Source: Clostridiales bacterium
Lineage (GTDB): Bacteria; Bacillota; Clostridia; Saccharofermentanales; Saccharofermentanaceae
DNA: 47,190 nucleotides
NCBI GenBank assembly: GCA_017620475.1
Contig: JAFZQI010000043.1
Location: 1 to 47,190, forward strand
Direction of reading: 5' to 3'
Positions within the stretch are counted from its first letter, which is position 1. Every line of letters begins with the position of its first letter. Shown here piece by piece: positions 16,017 through 24,550 of the stretch. Both the position numbers and the translations under genes were made by a program. Below the pieces are notes generated by a model. It ran no database searches and had not been told where the DNA came from. It saw nothing but the letters and a program-made list of their open reading frames with translations.

Positions 16017-17777
16017 ATGACAAGGGATCTTATTATTCTAATTGTGGCCATTGCTGTAGCTGCCATCGCATTCATCATTCTGATGTTCTCGATGATCAAG
16101 ACGGCAAATGGTAACGAAGCGCTGGTAGTATCCGGCGTCGGGGCGACGGACAAGAACGGAAACCCCACGATCAAAAGAGCGGGTGGCCGCGTGGTCATCC
16201 CCTTCATTCAGAAGGCGAAGTATTTCGATCTTTGTGTAAGAACCGCGAAGGTTGAAGGCGACGTCACCAAGACACAAACCGGTGTACCGATCCAGATCGA
16301 CTGGGCAGTAGCATACAATCCGGATGTTTCTTCGAACGAAAGCCTGCAGAGAGCAGTCTGCAACTTCCTCGATAAGAATGACAAAGAACTGGAGCGCGTG
16401 ATCCTGGACGTAGTGTCCGGCGGTGTGCGTGCCGTGATTGCTAAGATGACTCCGGAAGAAGTCATGAACGGGAAAGACAAGCTGGACGATCAGGTCAAGG
16501 ATTCCATTTCCGCACAGATGAAGGATCTCGGGTTCAACACGATCCTGTCGATCCACGAAGTGGAGGACGCAGCCGGAAGCACCTATTACAAGGATCTGGC
16601 CGCAAGAGACCGTGAGACAAGACGCCGTGATGCGGCGAACATCTCCGCAGAAGCCGAGCAGTCCATGCGTGAGAAGAGAGCCGAGACAGACCGTATGGCT
16701 CAGGAAAAAGAACTGGATGCCCAGGTTGCGGTGGCCGAGCGTCAGCGTGATACAGACGTCAAGAAGGCGCAGTTCATGGCCGAGACCGCACGTGAGCAGG
16801 CCAAGTCCGAAATGGCCGGTCAGCTCGAGCAGGAAGCCATCAATCAGCAGCTGGCAGAAAAGCAAGGTGCTGTCCGTGTAACCATCGCCGAGCAGGCCAA
16901 CCGTGCCGCGTTGAAGCAGCAGGAGGTGGAGATCACCAGAGCAGAGACCCAGAAGAGAACGACAGTCATCAACGCGGAAGCCGAAGCCGAGCGCAAGAAG
17001 GCAGAAGCTACAGGTGAAGCGGAAGCAAAGAAAGTATCTGCTGCAGGTAATGCGGAAGCCCAGAAGCTTTCAGCAGCCGGTGAAGCCGAAGCCGCAGCTG
17101 TCCGTAAGACCCGCGAAGCCACTGCATCTGCAGAGGCCCGCAAGACGGAAGCCGAAGGCGCAGCAACCGCCAGAAAGACAGAAGCTGCCGCAGAGGCAGA
17201 AGCCGTGAAGGTTCAGGCCGATGCGGAAGCCACCGCAACGAAGGCAAAGGGTGAAGCCGAAGCCGCTGCGATCGCAGCCAAAGGTAAGGCCGAAGCGGAG
17301 GCTATCGAAGCCAAAGGTAAGGCAGAAGCCGAAGCCGCACGTGCCCTGTCTGATGCCCAGGCGGCAAACGACAAGGTCAACTTCGAACTCAAGAAGATCG
17401 AAATCGAGCAGAGCACCCGCGTACAGGTGGCCACCAACATCGCAACCGTTATGGCTGAGGTGGGCAAGAACGCGAAGTTCTATGACTTCGGCGGCGGTGC
17501 CAAGAATCAGGGCGGCGGAGATCTTCTGACCTCTGTTCTCGGACGCATCCCGCAGGTGTTCGCACAGGCGGATATGCAGAATCAGGCCCTCAACGGCGAA
17601 GAGCTTTCGGATACCGTAAAGAAGCTGGTTGCGGCAGTTGCCGATCCGATCAAGGGAAAGAAGAATGATGTTTCTGATCTTGCCGGCGCGAAAAGCACTG
17701 TGGACATCGATGGTGCCAAGGGAATTGTGACAGGCACAGCGGAAACAAAGGTAATCGATGCTTCTGACAAAGAGTAA
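16017..17777 (+). CDS. Flotillin-like SPFH/band-7 protein with expanded Ala/Glu/Lys coiled coil
   Basis: A 586-residue membrane scaffold. Residues 5-27 form a hydrophobic anchor. An SPFH domain follows (about 28-200), with NGNEALVVSGVG, GGRVVIPFIQKAKYFDL and the family-typical DLGFNTILSIHEVED. From about 205 to 480 there is a long coiled coil rich in EAEA, AEAxKxxAxGxAEA repeats, as in flotillins (FloT/YuaG) but unusually long and regular. The C-terminus (about 485-586) has FYDFGGGAKNQGGG and an acidic tail. Flotillins oligomerise into membrane microdomains and help assemble protein complexes. RBS: GTAGGAGGTAGGT before ATG 16017. Three zinc-ribbon genes follow on the same strand, though a hairpin at 17787 separates them. 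A functional link is inferred from position. Confidence 0.92.
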   Translation: MTRDLIILIVAIAVAAIAFIILMFSMIKTANGNEALVVSGVGATDKNGNPTIKRAGGRVVIPFIQKAKYFDLCVRTAKVEGDVTKTQTGVPIQIDWAVAYNPDVSSNESLQRAVCNFLDKNDKELERVILDVVSGGVRAVIAKMTPEEVMNGKDKLDDQVKDSISAQMKDLGFNTILSIHEVEDAAGSTYYKDLAARDRETRRRDAANISAEAEQSMREKRAETDRMAQEKELDAQVAVAERQRDTDVKKAQFMAETAREQAKSEMAGQLEQEAINQQLAEKQGAVRVTIAEQANRAALKQQEVEITRAETQKRTTVINAEAEAERKKAEATGEAEAKKVSAAGNAEAQKLSAAGEAEAAAVRKTREATASAEARKTEAEGAATARKTEAAAEAEAVKVQADAEATATKAKGEAEAAAIAAKGKAEAEAIEAKGKAEAEAARALSDAQAANDKVNFELKKIEIEQSTRVQVATNIATVMAEVGKNAKFYDFGGGAKNQGGGDLLTSVLGRIPQVFAQADMQNQALNGEELSDTVKKLVAAVADPIKGKKNDVSDLAGAKSTVDIDGAKGIVTGTAETKVIDASDKE

Positions 17778-17786
17778 CTAGGCAGG

Positions 17787-17851
17787 ACCGCACGCTCCCC
17801 GGAACGACTTGAATAAAGCGGGGAAGGGGAGTGTGCGGTTACTGTTTTCTC
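17787..17851 (+). terminator. Hairpin after the SPFH gene, probable terminator
   Basis: ACCGCACGCTCCCC (17787-17800) pairs with GGGGAGTGTGCGGT (17826-17839), with one mismatch-like G-T pair. The loop is long and the T-run is poor (TTACTGTTTTC), so termination may be partial. Confidence 0.65.
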
Positions 17852-17861
17852 AGACGAATTC

Positions 17862-17870
17862 TGATACAAT
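17862..17870 (+). promoter_or_regulatory. Extended -10 box before the 17896 zinc-ribbon gene
   Basis: TGATACAAT fits the extended -10 form, followed by GGAATCGGGG. It lies 26 bp before the ATG, so the three zinc-ribbon genes can be transcribed independently of the SPFH gene. Confidence 0.55.
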
Positions 17871-17895
17871 GGAATCGGGGAATACGGAGGTTAAC

Positions 17896-18582
17896 ATGTA
17901 CAGATGTCCACACTGCGGCGGCCAAGCTATCGACGAACCCGGAAACGACGCATTTGTCTGTCTTTCCTGCGGTAAACTTTGCGATGCCTCTTCCGTGATC
18001 GATGACGAAAAAGAAGAGAAGGACGCCGAGCGTGAACGTATGAAAGAGCAGTTCAGCGAGGCAGAGTCACTCTCGAAGAAGACCCGTAAATACAAGGCCA
18101 TCGCCGCGGCAATCGATGGCTTGATCCTCCTTGTCGGCGCTACCGTCATTGCACTCATGAAGATCCGCGTACGCAAGAAAACTTTGAACGGGGACGAGAG
18201 GCAAGGCGCCCGGGATGCATTCGTGGTGGGATTTATACTCTTCGTGATCATCATCCTTCTTCTGGCATATGTTTTCCTTCGGAAGGACATCGATCCCCGA
18301 AAAGCAGATTACAGGATATATAAGATCGAATTTACGGGAAAGTATACCCAGAGCTCTCATACTTCGGGCAGTGAGGCCTCAGGTGATACCTGCTACATCT
18401 GCTACATGCAGAACGGACAAGAGAAAAGAAAGACGGTTTCCGAGCAGGAATACGACATCTTTCCCACCCGCCACGGCACATACTATGTCGGAGCCGCCAT
18501 GAAAAACGGCGACAAAGTGCTTTTCCGAGTGTATCCGGAGGAAGGCTACGTGCCGGCGGAATATGTCGCCGACTTTTACTAG
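17896..18582 (+). CDS. Zinc-ribbon membrane protein
   Basis: A 228-residue protein. The ribbon at residues 4-27 has CPHCGG and CLSCGK knuckles. A charged helical stretch follows (about 35-62), then two membrane helices (about 68-88 and 108-128), then a C-terminal soluble domain of about 95 residues with a Ser/Thr/Gly-rich loop, a Cys pair in TCYICYM, and YDIFPTRHGTYYVGAAMKNG. I chose ATG 17896, 5 bp after CGGAGG; the open frame upstream overlaps a hairpin and lacks a binding site. The C-terminal domain resembles the small outer domain of DUF3592-type proteins, but I am not sure. The next zinc-ribbon gene starts 15 bp downstream. Confidence 0.87.
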   Translation: MYRCPHCGGQAIDEPGNDAFVCLSCGKLCDASSVIDDEKEEKDAERERMKEQFSEAESLSKKTRKYKAIAAAIDGLILLVGATVIALMKIRVRKKTLNGDERQGARDAFVVGFILFVIIILLLAYVFLRKDIDPRKADYRIYKIEFTGKYTQSSHTSGSEASGDTCYICYMQNGQEKRKTVSEQEYDIFPTRHGTYYVGAAMKNGDKVLFRVYPEEGYVPAEYVADFY

Positions 18583-18597
18583 AAAGGGGAGAAGGTC

Positions 18598-19524
18598 ATG
18601 AGTCAGCTGGTCAGTTATACATGCCCCAAGTGCGGCGGCGTGCTGAATGTCGATAAGTCGCAGGAGATCTACGACTGCCCCTTCTGCGGAAACTCTTTCG
18701 ACTTTATTTTCTTCCATCGAAAAGAACTGTTTGGCGAGGCGGAATTGTGTATGCATCGGATGGAGTTTACCGCCGCCACGGATAAATTCAAAGCGATCCT
18801 CGAAAGAAATCCTCAGGATTTCCAGGCGCTTCGCGGGCTCGTGCTCTGCGCGGGAAAGGTAAGATCCAAGAACGATCTAAAAAGTCCGGAGTCGCTTCAG
18901 GGCGCAAATTTCAACCAGATGTTAGTGGCGATCCAGGATGTGAAGAAGCGAGCCAAAGACGAGGATGTTCCGTACTTTACGAAGCTCTCCGAGATGCTTG
19001 AAATGGCGAAACAGTTTGATCAGACCGATAAAGACAAGAAGAATCTTCACAACGATACCATGCGCCAGTACGGGAATATCGTGAACATCGAAAACATGCG
19101 CGAATCATCAAAACAAACGGCGTGGGAAGTCATAAAGGCCATCTGCGGGATCATTACCTATCCGCTTCTAGGGGATAATCCGACGGATGAGGAAAGGGAA
19201 ACTGCGAAACTTATGGGCGTAGGAATCGTGGCGATCGCCTTTGTCATCCTGATCTTTTGGCTGGCCGGCAAATGGGGCGTTATGATCTTTATCGGCATCG
19301 GTCTTGCCGTGTACGGCGTCTGCAAATATATCCGGTATATCGACGATAAGAAGAAGGCGCCGTTCCGCGAGGAGATGAGAGAGATCCACTGCCGTGACGT
19401 GGAATATCAAACGCAGATGACCGAGATTTCCAAGAAGTATGAAGTAGAATTTCAAGAACTTCAGAAACTGAATCCGGCGCGGAAGAAAACATCGGAAAAG
19501 GAGCAGACAGATGGAGGAGAGTAG
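18598..19524 (+). CDS. Zinc-ribbon / TPR-like / membrane protein
   Basis: A 308-residue protein. The ribbon at residues 9-30 has CPKCGG and CPFCGN knuckles. A tetratricopeptide-like helical pair follows (about 40-85: AELCMHRMEFTAATDKFKAI, then NPQDFQALRGLVLCAGKV), then a charged helical region and two membrane segments (about 200-240). The C-terminal helix is Glu/Lys-rich (about 255-308). The F.ALRG.VLCAGK stretch recurs in the next gene, so the two are paralogs over the first half. Start: ATG 18598 with GGGGAG 6 bp upstream. Its end overlaps the next gene by 14 bp, which implies translational coupling. The function is unknown; TPR units usually bind proteins. Confidence 0.87.
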   Translation: MSQLVSYTCPKCGGVLNVDKSQEIYDCPFCGNSFDFIFFHRKELFGEAELCMHRMEFTAATDKFKAILERNPQDFQALRGLVLCAGKVRSKNDLKSPESLQGANFNQMLVAIQDVKKRAKDEDVPYFTKLSEMLEMAKQFDQTDKDKKNLHNDTMRQYGNIVNIENMRESSKQTAWEVIKAICGIITYPLLGDNPTDEERETAKLMGVGIVAIAFVILIFWLAGKWGVMIFIGIGLAVYGVCKYIRYIDDKKKAPFREEMREIHCRDVEYQTQMTEISKKYEVEFQELQKLNPARKKTSEKEQTDGGE

Positions 19525-20200
19525 AAAAGTCACCTGCACCAAGTGCGGTGGAGATCTGATTTTAGACAGAGAAAGAAAACTCTATAAATGCATGTTCTGC
19601 GGAGTAGCCTTCGGAAGCTCGATCCTTTTCGATGAGAAGGCGTTACAGAAAGCCAAGCGTTCCGTGAAAATCGAGGAATTCAATGAAGCGGATCAGTGGT
19701 TTTGCTGCGTGCTGATGCTCGAGCCCGGCAATTTCGAGGCGCTTCGAGGCCGCGTATTGTGTGCCGGGAAGTGGAAAGACCTGATGGATATCAAAGGCGG
19801 AGAATCCCTTTCAACGATCCGTGTGGAGCACATCTATGAACGTATCGATGAAGCGATTAAAACCGCGAAAGAAGAAGACAAAGTGTATTTCGAAAAGTTC
19901 CGTGAATTCGTCGATATCCTCGATGGCCTCCGCGAGAAAGATATGAAACTGCGGCCGCTTCTCAAAGAACGGAAGATCAAGCAGAAGGAAGCGGACGATA
20001 ATCCCGAGCTCCGGGGTGAAGTGACGATCCGTAGAGACTATTTCCTCGATGAAAGCAACCGGGTCTGTAAGTCGATTTATCAGCTGGATGACAAGATCAC
20101 ACCGCTTACCAAAAATAGAAAATATCTAATGGATGATTTCCTTGCGCTTCGCCGGGAACTGATGATCCTCGAAAATGAGTTTAAGAAGAGGAAGGCATAA
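19511..20200 (+). CDS. Zinc-ribbon / TPR-like protein, probably soluble
   Basis: A 229-residue protein. The ribbon at residues 9-32 has CTKCGG and CMFCGV knuckles. A TPR-like pair follows (about 48-90: FNEADQWFCCVLMLEPGNFE, then ALRGRVLCAGKWKD), then long charged helices predicted as coiled coil (about 105-229). Unlike its neighbour it has no membrane segment, so it may be the cytosolic partner of the complex. The ATG at 19511 lies inside the last codons of the preceding gene. It is the last gene of the group and converges on the histidine kinase gene; I see no clear terminator in the 43-bp gap, which holds only CACAGTTCTTTTCG, a copy of the recurrent motif. Confidence 0.86.
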   Translation: MEESRKVTCTKCGGDLILDRERKLYKCMFCGVAFGSSILFDEKALQKAKRSVKIEEFNEADQWFCCVLMLEPGNFEALRGRVLCAGKWKDLMDIKGGESLSTIRVEHIYERIDEAIKTAKEEDKVYFEKFREFVDILDGLREKDMKLRPLLKERKIKQKEADDNPELRGEVTIRRDYFLDESNRVCKSIYQLDDKITPLTKNRKYLMDDFLALRRELMILENEFKKRKA

Positions 20201-20243
20201 GATTGCACAGTTCTTTTCGCATAGAAAGATTTGCTCTGGCTTG

Positions 20244-22718
20244 CTAATCGGAACTTGGCAGGAATTCGATTACATCGTCGTCCTCGGAAGAGAATTCCAT
20301 AACATCGTTTTCAGAAGAAGCGGTCTCGTTCGGAATCACGGACAGGATCGCTTTTGCTACCGTTTCATATTCTTCCATCATCGCATCGTGACCGGCGCGT
20401 ACCGTGTCACCGTCATCTGCGTTTGCTGCCGCTTCAAGACGCGCCGCCTTATCCGACAGTGAAAGGGCACCGAGCATTTTGGATGTGCTTTTAAGGGCAT
20501 GCACATCGATCGCATAATCATGCCAGTTACCGGCCTGCAGATTCTTCCTGAGGTTCTCGGACTTTTCTGTCTTTACGTGCGCATATTCGGCCAGAAGTGA
20601 GCGATAGAATGCTTCGTCATTCTGGCAGTAATGCAGGCCGGTATTCGGGTCGATCCCCGCCGAACGAAGGACAGAAAAATCATCCTGAGAAGCGCTGCCC
20701 ATAGAAGGATTCGTGCTGGCTTCATTCGTCTCTGATCCGTAGGCAGAAGCACCATCCGCAGAAGCACCCGCTCCGAAAGAAGAAGCGTTTTCCGCCGGCT
20801 CCTGCACGAGTTCGACTTTCTCTGGCGGAAGATGCTTGATCAGCATTTTCTCCAGTGCCGCAATATCGATCGGTTTGGTCAGATAGTCGGAAAAGCCCTG
20901 AGAGATATAGCGCTCCTTGGCGCCGATCACCGCGTCCGCCGTAAGACAGATCACCGGGACATTCTGACTCGCTCCGCCCTCCGTTGCACGGATAAGGTGA
21001 AGCGTCTGCGTGCCATCCATCTCCGGCATACGCTGGTCCATAAGGATCAGATCGTACTTCGTTTTCTCCGCCCGTTCCACGGCGCCCGCACCGCTGGTCG
21101 ACGTGTCGATCTTTATCTTCGTATTCTTCAGAAGATTCACCACCACGGTCAGGTTGATCCGCGTATCATCCACGATCAGAAGATGCGCCTGCGGCGCGCG
21201 GAAAGATTCCCGGTATGGCTTGGCCTCCAGCATATTCTCTTCAAAATGCGCCTGGAAATCGCCAAGCGGGACTTCGGAAACGATCTCCTGCGGAATCGTC
21301 ACCGTAAAAGTGGTACCTTTCCCATATTCGCTCTGCACCTCGATGCGGCCATGCATCATCTCCAGAAGGCTCTGCGTGATCGCCAGTCCCAGACCGGTCC
21401 CCTCGACCGTGCTGTTATGCTCCATCTCCAGCCGCTCGAACTTGGTAAACAGTTTCTCGAGATCCTCCGAGCGGATGCCGATACCGGTATCCGAAACCGC
21501 CACCTTCAGATCAAGCATGCCGTCTTCCTTTTTCTCCCCACCGAATATCAGCTTCACAGCACCGGCCTCGGTGTATTTGACCGCGTTATTCAGAAGATTG
21601 GTGAGGATCTGGCGGATTCTCATCTCATCGCCACACAGTTCGTGCGGAAGCGTCTTATCGACTTCGATCGAGAAATCCAGCGCCTTGTCCTGCGCCTTAA
21701 AAAGGATCATGTTATTGAGATCGTTAAGAAGGGAACTCAGTTGATACGGGGCCTCCATGATGTCGAGCCGGCCGGCCTCGATCTTGGAAAAATCGAGAAT
21801 GTCGTTCACGATCGCCAGCAGGTTATGTCCCGCCTTTTTCACATCGCCGGAATACGTACCGATATTCTCCAGCGCCTCGCGCATCCCCGCGGCATCGTCA
21901 TCCGCAAGCTCCTGGGCACGGCGATCCTCACGAAGGATCATCTCATTCATGCCCAGCACCGCATTGATCGGCGTACGAATCTCATGCGACATATTTGCGA
22001 GAAAATCACTTTTGGCGAGGTTGGCGCTTTCAGCGCGGACCTTCTCCTCCAGAAGTTCTCCCTGCATCCGCACGAAAGGCCGCACGGTAGACATCGACAG
22101 AATAGCTGCCACCAGAAGTGTGAAAAAAAGGATCACGACATAGCTTCCGACGGTCGAACGCGTCTGGGATGACAGCTGTTCCTCGAACCATTCCACGGAA
22201 AAGTCCACGGCCACGATCCCGGCCACATTGCCGGACGAATCGAAAACCGGACTGTAGGCGCTATAGAATTCACCCCACTGGTCAGTATACGGAACCTCAT
22301 CCACCGCGGCCGTACCTTTTCCCGCAAGAGCAAGGGCATCCGTATACTCCACGCTGTCACCGTAACTTGCAGGGCTGACTTGGTCAAGGTCCATGGTAAA
22401 GATGAAGTTTCCGGGTGTCTCTTCCTTGATGCTGTACACATATTCCAGCTCAACATTATCACGGAAAACCGCCAGGGTATCGTAAACGTGATTATATTCC
22501 GCGCTTCCGATCGTATCCTCGTTCAGCGTCTTTAGAACATCGCCATTGACGGAGCCCGAGGCGCAGTTGGCGATATCCAGCATACGCTGCTGGATAGACT
22601 TGCGGATACCTACTCTGGATCGGTAAACGGAAACGGCACAAAATAAAGTACTGGAGATCAGCAGAATACACTCTACCATCATGATGATCTTGGTGGATAG
22701 GTTGTTCCTTGATTGCAC
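20244..22718 (-). CDS. Hybrid sensor histidine kinase with Cache-like sensor, receiver and Hpt domains
   Basis: An 824-residue protein. TM1 is near residues 8-32, then an extracellular Cache-like sensor (about 35-185, with YSAYSPVFDSSGNVAGIVAV), then TM2 (about 192-214). HisKA has the phosphorylated His in SDFLANMSHEIRTPINAVLG. HATPase shows the N-box LTNLLNNAVKYTEAG, G1 SDTGIGI and G2 GTGLGLA. The receiver has LLIVDD, phospho-acceptor Asp in YDLILMDQRMPEMDG and Lys in YLTKPID. A Ser/Ala/Gly/Asn-rich linker follows, then an Hpt domain with phospho-His in DVHALKSTSKMLG. Phosphate should pass His-Asp-His to a separate response regulator not encoded nearby. I chose GTG 22718, with GAGGGG 9 bp upstream; the longer TTG start at 22769 lacks one. 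The ligand is unknown. Confidence 0.95.
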   Translation of the reverse strand: MQSRNNLSTKIIMMVECILLISSTLFCAVSVYRSRVGIRKSIQQRMLDIANCASGSVNGDVLKTLNEDTIGSAEYNHVYDTLAVFRDNVELEYVYSIKEETPGNFIFTMDLDQVSPASYGDSVEYTDALALAGKGTAAVDEVPYTDQWGEFYSAYSPVFDSSGNVAGIVAVDFSVEWFEEQLSSQTRSTVGSYVVILFFTLLVAAILSMSTVRPFVRMQGELLEEKVRAESANLAKSDFLANMSHEIRTPINAVLGMNEMILREDRRAQELADDDAAGMREALENIGTYSGDVKKAGHNLLAIVNDILDFSKIEAGRLDIMEAPYQLSSLLNDLNNMILFKAQDKALDFSIEVDKTLPHELCGDEMRIRQILTNLLNNAVKYTEAGAVKLIFGGEKKEDGMLDLKVAVSDTGIGIRSEDLEKLFTKFERLEMEHNSTVEGTGLGLAITQSLLEMMHGRIEVQSEYGKGTTFTVTIPQEIVSEVPLGDFQAHFEENMLEAKPYRESFRAPQAHLLIVDDTRINLTVVVNLLKNTKIKIDTSTSGAGAVERAEKTKYDLILMDQRMPEMDGTQTLHLIRATEGGASQNVPVICLTADAVIGAKERYISQGFSDYLTKPIDIAALEKMLIKHLPPEKVELVQEPAENASSFGAGASADGASAYGSETNEASTNPSMGSASQDDFSVLRSAGIDPNTGLHYCQNDEAFYRSLLAEYAHVKTEKSENLRKNLQAGNWHDYAIDVHALKSTSKMLGALSLSDKAARLEAAANADDGDTVRAGHDAMMEEYETVAKAILSVIPNETASSENDVMEFSSEDDDVIEFLPSSD

Positions 22719-22824
22719 GACGCGCCACCCCTCTATATATCCCCAGTTGCCTATGTAAACAATACGCAAACATAGTAACGTAAAGCCCGGTTCTTTTCAA
22801 GCGGAAGCAAAAGTGCGATGAGAA

Positions 22825-22860
22825 AGAATTCTTCGACGTATTCCGCGTTCGAAGAATTCT
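22825..22860. promoter_or_regulatory. Perfect 12-bp inverted repeat between divergent genes
   Basis: AGAATTCTTCGA (22825-22836) and TCGAAGAATTCT (22849-22860) are perfect inverted arms around a 12-base loop. Both flanking genes start away from it, so it is not a normal gene-end terminator. It could be an operator or a leader hairpin. Confidence 0.55.
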
Positions 22861-22874
22861 TGTGTTATCATTAT

Positions 22875-22917
22875 CGAAAAGAACTGTGCATGCGTTTTTG
22901 TTCTTTTGCAAAAGAAC
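22875..22917. repeat. Two copies of the recurrent intergenic motif, one a perfect palindrome
   Basis: CGAAAAGAACTGTG lies at 22875-22888 and GTTCTTTTGCAAAAGAAC, an 18-bp perfect palindrome, at 22900-22917, directly before the HAD gene's binding site. Confidence 0.75.
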
Positions 22918-22940
22918 CGTATGCGTGATGGGAGAATGAG

Positions 22941-23639
22941 ATGAAGAAAAAGGATGCGGCGCAAGCGACTGCAAAGAAAGATATGAAAAAGGGCATCATT
23001 TTTGATATGGATGGAACGGTGTGGGATTCCTCCGAAAACGTGGCCGGCGCATGGACGGTCAAGATCCGCGAGGCAGGATATAAGGACAAGTTCGTTACCC
23101 GCGAAGACATCCAGAGCGTCATGGGAAAACCCATGGATGTGATTGCTGATCTGCTCTTCCCGTATGCACCGAAAGGGAAAAAACGCAATGCACTTCGCGC
23201 GGCCTGCGAGAATTATGAAAACGAGTATCTGAGAGCGCACGGCGGCATCCTGTATGACGGTGTTTTCGAGACATGGGCAAAACTTAAGGAAATGGGCTAT
23301 CACATCTATATCGTCAGTAACTGCCAGGCAGGCTATATCGAGGCGTTCCTGGGGTATTATGAAATCGCGTACGGACATGAGGAAGATCTGGTGGAGGACA
23401 TCGAGTGCTACGGGAATAACTTCCTGCAGAAGGATGAAAATATCCGCCTTCTGGCAGAGCGGAATCACCTTACGGAAGCGTGTTATGTCGGCGATATCCA
23501 GAGCGACTACGATGCCACGGTGAAAGCGGGATTTCCGTTCATCCATGCCACATACGGATTCGGAAGTATCAACGCGGAAGTGCCGGTGATCCGATCGTTT
23601 GAGGAACTGACGAAGGTCGTTCCCGAAGTTATCGGTTGA
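22941..23639 (+). CDS. HAD-family hydrolase, phosphoglycolate phosphatase-like
   Basis: A 232-residue protein. After a short basic N-terminus, the nucleophile motif is FDMDGTVWDS (Asp22, Asp24). The alpha-helical cap follows (about 35-95), then motif II YIVSNCQAGY (about 126-135), the conserved Lys in NNFLQKDENI, and motif IV CYVGDIQSDYDA with Asp pairs for Mg2+. This order is that of the Gph/PGMB-like HAD hydrolases that cleave small phosphorylated metabolites; the true substrate cannot be read. RBS: GGGAGAATGAG before ATG 22941. A second ATG at 22983 is possible but has a poorer site. The DUF4253 gene follows at 23 bp, so the two are likely co-transcribed. Confidence 0.92.
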   Translation: MKKKDAAQATAKKDMKKGIIFDMDGTVWDSSENVAGAWTVKIREAGYKDKFVTREDIQSVMGKPMDVIADLLFPYAPKGKKRNALRAACENYENEYLRAHGGILYDGVFETWAKLKEMGYHIYIVSNCQAGYIEAFLGYYEIAYGHEEDLVEDIECYGNNFLQKDENIRLLAERNHLTEACYVGDIQSDYDATVKAGFPFIHATYGFGSINAEVPVIRSFEELTKVVPEVIG

Positions 23640-23662
23640 GTAAATGGTTGGGAGACATACGT

Positions 23663-24448
23663 ATGTTTAAAGGCCTTTTCGGAAAAAAAGAAAGCAAGAA
23701 AGTCCCAAGAGATCATGGAAGCGCGGTTGCGGAAGCCATGATCGCACGCATCAATCTCCCCGCGAAAGTATTTCCGGCAGGGACGGATCTGCAGGCGATC
23801 CGGCTCTTCTTCGAATATGAAGTGATAAAAGGGAAGAAGAAAGGCTTCACGCCGATCCTTGTTCTGGCTGAACCGAAAATGGATGAATTCTGGGAAATGA
23901 GTTTCTCTGCCGGCTTTTCGACGAAGGAGATCCTTGAATATGAAACCCGTAACGACGGAAAGACGATCCTGGACGCCTGGATCAAGGAAAATGAGAGTGA
24001 CTATGTCCGGGAATATGGTGAACCCGTGGAAAATCTGATTGGTAAGTATTCGGGGACTCCTACGAAAGTCGGGCTGTTTTCAAGTGTGCTAAACGGGAAT
24101 CCCAAGTCGCCGGAAATGATCATTTTCGAAGTGCCGACGCCCAATCCTTGGGAAGTATTTGCCTACATTCCGTTTGGCGGCTGGAACAGCTGCCCGGATT
24201 CGAAACAATTGGTACCGGTCTTGAAATACTGGTTCGAGAAATACGGCGCACGTGCAATCGTGATTTCACGCGACACGATCGAGATGATCGTGCCGGAATG
24301 CGTAAGTGGGGAGGCATCGGTCGAACTTGCCAACGAGCAGTACGGCTTCTGTCCCGACCGGGTCGATCAGTGCACGAAGACCCAGACGATCAGCGAACTT
24401 GCCGCATGTCTTTCCGTTTCGCGGGTCTGGTACTTCTGGTGGGACTAG
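23663..24448 (+). CDS. DUF4253-family protein
   Basis: A 261-residue protein. The C-terminal 110 residues carry the hallmarks of DUF4253: AYIPFGGWNSCPDSKQLVPV, KYWFEKYGARAIVISRDTIE, then ANEQYGFCPDRVDQ and the terminal WYFWWD. The family's function is unknown; members often occur near toxin immunity or SMI1/KNR4-type genes, but none is seen here. The N-terminal half (about 20-140) is less conserved. I chose ATG 23663, with GGGAG 8 bp upstream, over a TTG at 23636 inside the previous stop region. It appears to be the second gene of the HAD operon. Confidence 0.85.
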   Translation: MFKGLFGKKESKKVPRDHGSAVAEAMIARINLPAKVFPAGTDLQAIRLFFEYEVIKGKKKGFTPILVLAEPKMDEFWEMSFSAGFSTKEILEYETRNDGKTILDAWIKENESDYVREYGEPVENLIGKYSGTPTKVGLFSSVLNGNPKSPEMIIFEVPTPNPWEVFAYIPFGGWNSCPDSKQLVPVLKYWFEKYGARAIVISRDTIEMIVPECVSGEASVELANEQYGFCPDRVDQCTKTQTISELAACLSVSRVWYFWWD

Positions 24449-24479
24449 AAGATCCGCTTTTCCAGGATCCGTTTTCGGT

Positions 24480-24528
24480 TGATTACGTGAACCGTTAGAT
24501 CGAATTTCTCTGATTACGTGAACCGTTA
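24480..24528 (+). repeat. 18-bp direct repeat
   Basis: TGATTACGTGAACCGTTA occurs at 24480-24497 and 24511-24528, period 31 bp, in the 3' region of the DUF4253 gene. No coding explanation is seen. Confidence 0.85.
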
Positions 24529-24550
24529 CATTTGATTCCGATAATCGTAA

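Noticed and set aside
16038..16865. - strand open frame of 275 codons
   Set aside because: Shadow of the SPFH gene; no ribosome binding site and no recognisable domain.
17689..17701. Copy of the AAAAGCACTG motif inside the SPFH gene
   Set aside because: It encodes AKSTV in frame and can be explained by codons; similar in-gene copies (1943, 18515, 30395, 40620) were not counted as evidence.
20832..22172. Long + strand open frame of 446 codons
   Set aside because: Antisense to the histidine kinase, in which all catalytic motifs are in the - strand frame.
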